This document shows, one piece after another, positions 56,801 through 61,124 of a stretch of DNA of 64,000 nt. The notes below the pieces were generated by a model, which was not told where the DNA came from, did no database searches, and saw nothing but the letters and a program-made list of their open reading frames with translations. Origin of the DNA: Planctomycetota bacterium (GTDB lineage Bacteria; Planctomycetota; UBA1135; GCA-002686595); assembly GCA_029259595.1 (NCBI GenBank), contig JAJDEW010000016.1, forward strand, positions 1-64,000. Direction: 5' to 3'. How positions within the stretch are numbered: the stretch's first letter is position 1; every line of letters begins with the position of its first letter. A program made the translations under genes and the position numbers.

Positions 56801-59800
56801 CGCGGACGTCGCCGAGGTCGAGCTCGGCCAGCTCGAAGTTCTGGAACGAGAAGAGCGTCTGGACGAGCGGCGTGCGCGTCGGATCGCGGCGCGTCACGAG
56901 CGCGACGGCGAGCGTCTCGAACGGCGTCGAGCGTTGCGCGAGGGCTGCGACGACGCGTGCGTGGACGTCGGCCAGGCGGCTGCGGAACGAGATCCGCTCC
57001 CCGCGCGCGGCGGGCGTGCGCAGCACGACCGTGTTGATGCGCAGACCGACGAGCTCTTCCTCGTCCGCCTGCACGCGGTCCGATACCGGCGTGCCGACGA
57101 GGAAGTCCGTTTGCCCCGTGACCCGCGCCAGGAAGGTCTGATAGGCGGTCAGCAAGATGACGAACGGCGTCGTTCCCTCCTCGCGCGCGAGGGCTTCGAC
57201 GCCGGCGCGCAGGCCGGGCTCGAGCGTGAGGCGTTCGGTCGCTCCGCGCGCGTCGCGTTGCGGCGGTCGCGGGTGATCGGTCGGTAGCTCGAGGACCAGC
57301 GGTGCGCCGGCCAGCTCCCTGCGCCAGAACTCGAGCCCCGCGTGCGGGTCGCGCGCGCGCTCGCGGCGCGCGATCGTTCGCATGTCGAGCGGCACCGGCG
57401 TGAGCGTGAGTTCGGTGCCCGCGCGGGCCGCGCGATAGAAGGCCGCGAGCTCCCGCGCGAGGATCGCGACCGACAAGCCGTCGGCGACGAGGTGGTGGAC
57501 GACCAGCACCAGCACGCTGCGGTCCGCGCCCGTGCGCACCAGCGTCGCCCGCAGGAGCGGCGCTCGCGTGAGGTCGAAGGGGAGCGCCGCGAGCTCCGCG
57601 AACACGCGCGCGACCTCGTCGGAGGCCTCGGCGCCGGTCGCTTCACGGCGCTCGAGCCCAAACGTCGCGGCCGGCTCGACGATCTGCCGCGGTTCGCCGT
57701 CGTCGCCTTCGACGAAGCGTGTGCGCAGGGAGGCATGGCGTGCGACGAGCCGGGCCAGGGCGTCGTCGAGCGCGCCCTCGTCGAGCGGGCCGACCAGCTC
57801 GAGCGCGGCCGGGAGGAGGTAGCTCGAATACGATTCGTCGAGTCGCTCGAGGAACCAGAGCCGCGTCTGGGCGAGGGTCGCAGGCGCGGGACCGGTCGGC
57901 TCTTCGACGCGCGCCTCCGCCGCAGGCTGCCGCGCGGCGTCCGCCGCAGACGGGTTGCCGTTTGCGAGCCGCAGCGCGAGCGCGTCGAGCCGTGACGTCT
58001 CGAACAGCGTTCCCAGCTCGAGCTCCGCGTCGTAGGCGGAGCGCAGGCGCGCCAGCAAGCGCAGGGCGCGCAGGGAGTGCCCGCCGAGCGCGAAGAAGTC
58101 GTCGCTCGGCCGCGTCGGGCGCAACCCGAGGACCGCTTCGTAGTGCCCGGCCAGCTCCTCTTCGGCAGAGGTCAGCGCACGCTCGGGCGCCAGCGCGGAC
58201 GAGGCGAGCGGGGCGGGCAGGTCGAGGGCGTCGCGGTCGACCTTGCCATGGCGCGTGCGCGGCAGACGTTCGAGCACGACGAAGCGATCGGGGACCTGCG
58301 CGGCGGGCAAGCGCGCGAAGAGCCAGGCGCGCAGCGTGCTCGCCGCCGGCCGCGCCCCGACGCTCGCGAGCAACCAGGCGACCAGGACGTCCGCGTCGGC
58401 GATCCGCCGCACGCCGACGACGGCCTTTTCGACGTCGGGGTGGGCGGCCAGCGTCGCTTCGACCTCGCCCGGCTCGATGCGCACGCCGCGGACCTTGATC
58501 TGCAGGTCGACGCGTCCGAGGAAGACGAGCGTCCCGTCCGCACGCCAGCGCGCGCGATCGCCCGTTCGCACCAGCCGCGCGCCCGCCGCGCGCGCGAAGG
58601 GATCCGGCACGAAGCGCTCGGCCGTCTCGCGCGGCCGCCCGGCGTAGCCGCGGGCGACGCCCTGGCCGCCGAGGAAGACCTCGCCCGGCGCACCGGGCGG
58701 GACCGGTTCGAGGTCCCCATCCAAGAGGTGCACCCGAACGCCGGGAATCGGCCGCCCGATCGTGTCGCGCGCGCAGTCGCCCACGGCGCGCGTCGCGATG
58801 ACGGTGGCTTCGGTGGGACCGTAGACGTTCGCGAAGCGGCGCCCGGGGCTCCAGCGTTCGTAGAGCTCGGGCGCGAGCAGCTCGCCGCCGACCAGGAGAC
58901 CGTGCAAGGCCGGCAACCGTCGGGCGTCGAGCTCGCGGAGCACCGACGGCGGCATCGACGCCGCCGTGATCCCGAGGCGCGCGAGCGTCGCCGTCAGTTC
59001 CGGCCCCGCGACGACATCCGGGTCGATCGGACACAGGGTCGCGCCGCAACACAGGGCCGTAAACGCCTCGTGGATCGAGGCGTCGAAGCTCGTCGGCGCG
59101 AGCTGCGCGAAGCGCGTCCGGGCCTCGACACCCTGCACGTCGCCGTGCCCGCGCGCCATGTTGACGAGTCCCCGGCGGGCTACGACGACTCCCTTCGGCG
59201 TCCCGGTCGAGCCGGAGGTGAAGACGACGTAGGCGGCCTGCTCGGGATGGACGGGCCAATCCGGCGGCGTGGCGTCCTCGTCGCGCGCTTCGGCCTCGAG
59301 CGTCGAACCGGTCAAGACCGTCGTTCCCTCCCCGAAGGTCTGCGTTCGTGCCGCATCGGCCGCGACGATCACGAGCAGGGTGCGCTCGTCGGCTCCGGGA
59401 CAGGAGCTGGCGTCGTCGTGGACCTCGTCGGGCGCGCCGTGCGTTTCGGCGAGGTCGCGCACGAGCGCGCGTAGACGTGCGGCCGGATGGCGCGGATCGA
59501 GCGGGACCCAGGCGCCGCCGGCGCGCAGCACGGAGAGCGCCGCGATCCAGCCGTCGTTCCCGCGCGGCAAGGCCAGGACGACGCGCGTCTCGGGGCCGAC
59601 GCCGCGGCGGCGCAGGACGCGCGCGAGGCGTGACGTGCGTGCGACGAGCTCGCCGTAGGAGACGCCGTGGCGGCCGTCGTCGAGGGCGAGGTGAGCGGGT
59701 GCGGTGAGCGCCTGCGCGTCGATGACGTCCAGCACGTCCGCCGTCGAGACCGGTGCGCCGCCGTCTCCGTAGCGCGCGAACGCTTCGAACTCGTCCGCCG

Positions 59801-61124
59801 AGAGCGCACTGCCCGTGAGGCGCCGGTCCTCGCCTCCCTCTTCGGCCAGGAGGGCCACGACGCGCGCCAGGGTCGCCTCGGCGCGTTCGGGAGCGAAGCG
59901 GGCCGCGTCGTGGATCAGCTTGAAGCTCAGTCGCTCGCCCGGGAAGACCGCCAGGCTGACCGGATAGTGCGTGCGCTCGGCGACTTGCACGTCGTCGACT
60001 TGCAGACCCGTTTGCTCCGAACGCGCGACGTCGGAGCTCAGGGGGTAGTTCTCGAAGACGTAGGCGCATTCGAAGAGCGGGGCACGCTCGGGGAACGCGC
60101 TGGCGGCGCGCACGTCGGCGAGCGACGTCCACTGGTGGCGTTCGACGTCCACGAGACGCGCGTGCACGTCGCGCAGGAAGGCGCCGAGCTTGCGACCGCG
60201 CCCCGCGGGAAGGCGCAGCGCAACGGTGTTCACGAAGTGCCCGACCGTGTGCTCGGCGGCAGGGAGCTCGGGCGGTCTTCCGGCCAAGGTGATCCCGAGG
60301 AGGATCTCGTCCTCGCCCGCGAGGATCGCGAGTGCGCGGGCCCAGGCGGCCAGCACGCAGGTGTTCGGCGTGACGCCGTGCGCGCGGGCGAGGGCGGCGA
60401 TGCGCTGTGTGGCTTCGGCGTCGAGCGTGTGCACGAGCTCGCTCCAGCGCGGCGTCGAGGCCGGCGCGAGCGCGAGTGGCGTCGGACGACGTAGCCCGGC
60501 CAGGGTCGCTTGCCAGTACGCGCGGCTCGCCTCGGCGTCGCGTCCCTCGTTCCAGGCGACGATGTCGCGGAAGCGCGGAGCGGGGTCCGCCTGGATGTCA
60601 GGGCCCGCCGCGTAGTGCGCGAAGACCTCGTCGAGCACGAGGCCCAGCGACCAACCGTCCAGGGCCAGGTGGTGCGCGGTCCAGACGATGCGCGTCGTCG
60701 TGGGAGCGAGCTGGACGAGCAAGAGTCGGAAGTGCGGCGGCTGGCCCAGGTCGAAAGGACGCGTGCGCTCGGAGGCGATGAGGGCCTCGAGACTCTCGAT
60801 GTCGTCCGGCTTCTCGGGGTTCTCGAGCGCGACGACGGCCGCGGCACCGTGTGCGCGGCGACGCGTGATCTCGAGCTCGACCGTTCGCAGGACGACGGCC
60901 AGCGGCCGCTCGACGCCTTCCCAGACGTAGGCCGTGCGCAGCGCCTCGTGACGCGCGGCGACCGCGCGCCAGGCTGCGAGCCAACGCTGCTCGTCGAGCC
61001 TCCCCCGCAGGGTGAAGGCGATCTGCGAGACGTAATCGTCGCCGTGGTCCCGCACGGCGTGGAACAAGAGCCCCTCTTGCAGCGGCAGGAGCGGGTAGAT
61101 GTCCTGGACGTCCCGCTCGCTCAC
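44817..61124 (-). CDS. Five-module non-ribosomal peptide synthetase (C-A-T)x5
   Basis: 5435 aa from GTG 61124, overlapping the previous NRPS stop (GTGA). Five C-A-T modules follow in order, with carrier domains near 58.1, 54.9, 51.7, 48.5 and 45.05 kb. C active sites are HHLALDG, HHLVADG, HHAACDG, HHVASDG and HHLFIDG. Carrier motifs are GGHSL in four and GAHSL in the last. There are no internal epimerase, methyltransferase, cyclase or thioesterase domains. The first C begins DIYPLLPLQEGLLFHAV, the style of DCL domains after an epimerase, matching the upstream protein. Specificity residues read by eye against PheA give D-A-L-W-I-G-G-T-F in A3 (Val-like) and D-A-W-F-L-G-H-V-V in A5 (Leu-like). 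A1, A2 and A4 are unassigned. A5 contains an unusual Ala/Ser/Thr-rich insertion (46.2-46.5 kb). The chain should pass to the PKS KS. Confidence 0.97.
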   Translation of the reverse strand: MSERDVQDIYPLLPLQEGLLFHAVRDHGDDYVSQIAFTLRGRLDEQRWLAAWRAVAARHEALRTAYVWEGVERPLAVVLRTVELEITRRRAHGAAAVVALENPEKPDDIESLEALIASERTRPFDLGQPPHFRLLLVQLAPTTTRIVWTAHHLALDGWSLGLVLDEVFAHYAAGPDIQADPAPRFRDIVAWNEGRDAEASRAYWQATLAGLRRPTPLALAPASTPRWSELVHTLDAEATQRIAALARAHGVTPNTCVLAAWARALAILAGEDEILLGITLAGRPPELPAAEHTVGHFVNTVALRLPAGRGRKLGAFLRDVHARLVDVERHQWTSLADVRAASAFPERAPLFECAYVFENYPLSSDVARSEQTGLQVDDVQVAERTHYPVSLAVFPGERLSFKLIHDAARFAPERAEATLARVVALLAEEGGEDRRLTGSALSADEFEAFARYGDGGAPVSTADVLDVIDAQALTAPAHLALDDGRHGVSYGELVARTSRLARVLRRRGVGPETRVVLALPRGNDGWIAALSVLRAGGAWVPLDPRHPAARLRALVRDLAETHGAPDEVHDDASSCPGADERTLLVIVAADAARTQTFGEGTTVLTGSTLEAEARDEDATPPDWPVHPEQAAYVVFTSGSTGTPKGVVVARRGLVNMARGHGDVQGVEARTRFAQLAPTSFDASIHEAFTALCCGATLCPIDPDVVAGPELTATLARLGITAASMPPSVLRELDARRLPALHGLLVGGELLAPELYERWSPGRRFANVYGPTEATVIATRAVGDCARDTIGRPIPGVRVHLLDGDLEPVPPGAPGEVFLGGQGVARGYAGRPRETAERFVPDPFARAAGARLVRTGDRARWRADGTLVFLGRVDLQIKVRGVRIEPGEVEATLAAHPDVEKAVVGVRRIADADVLVAWLLASVGARPAASTLRAWLFARLPAAQVPDRFVVLERLPRTRHGKVDRDALDLPAPLASSALAPERALTSAEEELAGHYEAVLGLRPTRPSDDFFALGGHSLRALRLLARLRSAYDAELELGTLFETSRLDALALRLANGNPSAADAARQPAAEARVEEPTGPAPATLAQTRLWFLERLDESYSSYLLPAALELVGPLDEGALDDALARLVARHASLRTRFVEGDDGEPRQIVEPAATFGLERREATGAEASDEVARVFAELAALPFDLTRAPLLRATLVRTGADRSVLVLVVHHLVADGLSVAILARELAAFYRAARAGTELTLTPVPLDMRTIARRERARDPHAGLEFWRRELAGAPLVLELPTDHPRPPQRDARGATERLTLEPGLRAGVEALAREEGTTPFVILLTAYQTFLARVTGQTDFLVGTPVSDRVQADEEELVGLRINTVVLRTPAARGERISFRSRLADVHARVVAALAQRSTPFETLAVALVTRRDPTRTPLVQTLFSFQNFELAELDLGDVRARLLPLDAPSAKFDLSLSVQEAHLGQADAHGWIAAFEYATALFEPTTVQRLLAGLRTLLAAAVARPDAPCSELSSLDTHALQTLAGFETGPPVETATSLGAAFEASARRRPAASALTDGSHTLDYATLERRSAAVARALLARGLRAEERVALELPRSLDYVVAVLGVVRAGGVFVPLDPELPPTRRSALSASAHTKFVVVRTSDTVLRAPGQGASPAQAGADVRATQRPGAVTLAALERQGQAADVALPEVGPDRLAYVLFTSGSTGTPKGVAVTHRAVVRLARSERYAPFGELESVAFTAPVGFDPSIAQIFGPLLAGARSAVLEVDGGATPTLAELGRFLRATRPAFLRVPPALLAPLLEREATALADVAWLALGGEAASAAVVTRALARLPDTRLVNGYGPTECTTIATAARLTPPLCESVTIGRPIEGTIARVLDARLARVPVGVWGELCLGGAGLARGYDGDPRTTAERFVPDAFAAELGSRLYRTGDRARWHADGTLEFGGRLDRQVQVNGYRVEPREIEAALERAAGIARARVGLAGQRLVAWVVLADGAELDAAGLRAQLASELASHQVPSAIVTLEQLPLGPNQKVDDAALPAPGDAPRGATPPATETEVMLAGLWSELLSGAPFAREDDFFELGGHSLLAVRLAARLREACGVELPLRTFFEAPRLAELARAIDTHKSTAQTARALERRVPSALEPVSFAQERLWLAERLADAEAAPPHGVQSFRWKGVLDLAALEAAFRDVIARHEPLRTSFVETPDGLRARTHAHFAFTLVRADLSHLSGTARATELAARTRELARRPFETTGTVAAAFQAREGGQECEARVRAACFTLAPDEVRLVLVTHHAACDGWSLGVLARELDQAYAARRADRAPVFEPLAIRYADFVHDERERFEGGRHDAEREFWGTFLTGATEPLGLGRRAGPSAGARATHLVDVELSASTTRVWRDACTERGATPFIGALAALQATLGRLADQERFVLGSPGAGRTRPETHALVGMFVDLLPLPASLAGDPTFDELFERARATALAASEHDAPHPADASALLDPEGLRPRRGELFEVVFTMHAAPFEELTLGGGRIERDDPDVGVSVADLWLAIEPHADGSWNVTWQADARRFERDELERIRRVFERALDALARRPSERVSALELWEPGECSAFLGQHAHGPCETPSTVTALFAAVVAAHGERVAVARGDEALTYRELDARANRLARLLADSGALPETVVALALEPSPRYVEAVLAVLRTGAAFLPIDPKAPEERVGRMLEASGAALVVTDAATVDTLPGGFFLPLVLDELEGELATRSDAPLAEVRGPDSLAYVMFTSGSTGEPKGVQVRDAAIARLVRAPNFVAPSPADRMLGFAPVAFDASTLELFLPLAHGARLEWTPRPELSPAELATFLRERGITLAWLTAELFHRLVEADVEALAGLRTIIAGGEALSPAHVARALAAFETTLLVNGYGPTENTTFTACHVFDPNQADGADTPVPLGRPLPGTYVRVVDRDLRARPPGAWGELVTGGLGLARGYLNAARETAARFVPDPDARGERLYRTGDRVRWRAEGTLEFGGRLDRQIKLRGQRIEPAEIECHLNAHPAVQRAVVDVHGAGGAAVLAAWVVATDVEAPELVELLRRSLPEPLVPKAIRFLARLPLKPNGKLDRAALPDPLATESSDAPMDEDDVVLELLANEWRTLLGRERVARSDDFFELGGHSLSATQLVARVREVLGVELPLTTIFEHPRLGALAEAIQDLRLHAEALAAPPITRAPEASSYPLTFAQERLFFLQRLSPESSTYHSAFALELHGAVDAGALRTALAALIARHEVLRTALVLEDGTPRQVVHAQLEPDLRVENLASLVPERRAERVAALEREVVRTPFDLAAARSLRAVLLHVGDARHELLLCLHHVASDGWTLAVFCRELSALYAAACEGRTAALPALEVQVRDVAVWQREHQEGEPLERGLAFWSRRLAGAPTRIELDLAPNVPPGDGRAVGRLTQAFDSVARARIEAFARANGATPFLVLLAAFEVALAKLAATRDFVVHVPVANRTRAELAPLLGFFVNVLPLRASLAGAFSFRQLCERVRADTLEAFDVQDVPYERIVRALGYERSVGGRPPLQLLFAFQNAPLAALSFSGVEATARDLEASGAEAHAELGLVVEPAPDGGYRLAWEYDATRHDDVAVAAFATAFQALVGELLDGAERPLSSFALATDTGRGHEADAAPELSEHVLGAFRRHADRIAVEVGGRRVTYGELARRADRLARQLTGAGVRLEEPLALLARDTDQLVVAMAACLFVGAPYVPLDATFPTERLLASLAAVGATRGLGGSADDVELLTSLGLQALRIDGAARDAGSDANHDTRDDDAFRPRRIPAEALCHVLFTSGSTGAPKPVGLTRRNLASFCALEHWDVGSDDRFGRAANPVFDVVAIELWPTLLAGGTVVELPREHVLDPERLARAIRARGLTHLFLTSAVLHSTAQSRPDAFAPLRSLRFGGERVRPEPVRALLEAGAPGVLWHLYGPTETTVFSSGGLVRSVPAGVRTIPFGGPFPGTFHYVLDDDLQPVPDGCAGELVIGGDGVGRGYPGRARETAARFLPDPFRSLPGARMYRTGDRVRRDAQDAVCFLGRRDGQIKLLGQRIELGGIDSALGRVDGVRMAAADVRSDPRGEPRLVAWLVTANGMPTHAALRAALARELPAAWIPQHFVSVEHLPLNAHAKVDRRWLPDPVWEAERRAARVPDDPFVAWIATLWSEVLHVERAGGDDDFFACGGHSLSAARLAARVSEALGCDVALRLVFEAPRLRDFAERVRALRGTGDLVRPAFPRPTPARTAQRRGPLSPAQERLWFLSLLQPNDPAYNVPGALRLTGNLDVDALRRALDHVTERHEALRTRIVDEGGVPEQVVGTAGLAFEHVPYPEARSDQAALARRLRELGRVAVDPRQGPGRCTLLEVSAREHVVVLVLHHLFIDGWSLAILFDELSRSYALEAGFETEAGADPTVSAALQPLEVAAWQRRWSTSPAFAQELESWRTTLAGAPEELPLPTDRPRPAVASTRGGTCELELPAETARHVGALAVRAGASPFMVLLAAFEAWLARLAGVDDFCVGVPHAGRTRPELEGSIGFFVNTLVLRSDVPGARSFDELVRRVRRRSLDAFEHADVPFEAVVNAVQPARSTGRTPLFQVMFALQNTPRRELALAGLALEPLDVPTDTAKFDLVLAMTETDAAPGAGKGLAGTFEYDATLFDAATVSGFAESFASFLDALVRAPQRDWRAAAWVSAPAQARLIRLARGPEPGAPLPPLERIAAWARQDPDALAVEEGDARLTRGALVETARTLAGALGAAGAGVETVVAVLAGRSTAEVIAAVGAKWCGAAPLLLSPEDPPERLAAIVREADALVVVAARRHALLARSLGIAVLTLDTGPNAAAVVGHDPEGGVAGTADDAATLPDELRSKRAPRNPIGSSTTATASSAACAFELAHAPTPEGPSPAAAGNRSTAPQTAQASNRSRAFAPATPVVTPPDALGYVVATSGSTGTPKIVLVPERGLANLCAWHARAYGLGPTDRSGRIASSTFDAAVWETWPALAAGASLALVPDELRLDPSGLVTWVADRGLTVLFLPTPLAELVLAVDQPEHTTLRALLAGGDRLRGRGTGRRTFRLFNHYGPSEASVVATAGDADDVAVTAGAPVPTIGRPIDGVRAYVLDERLEPVPRGVRGELVLGGATLARGYAKRPRETAVAFVPDPFDATPGARAYRTGDVVSWNPCGELVFHGRVDGQVKLRGQRIEPGEIEAALVACEGVREAVVLSSGEHLRAYLVPETNQGAGVELDPRRVRDVLRGRLPAALVPTEWLVLPSLPWSKNGKIDRTALPEPSALVDERSAPRGAMEELVAQAFREVFETEPCCATNVFDQGAHSLGLVRVRATLEQALGREVAVVTLFRFPTIRALAAHLERGESAARQTTDAAVLGAQRADRRRAARAGRRGRRGETP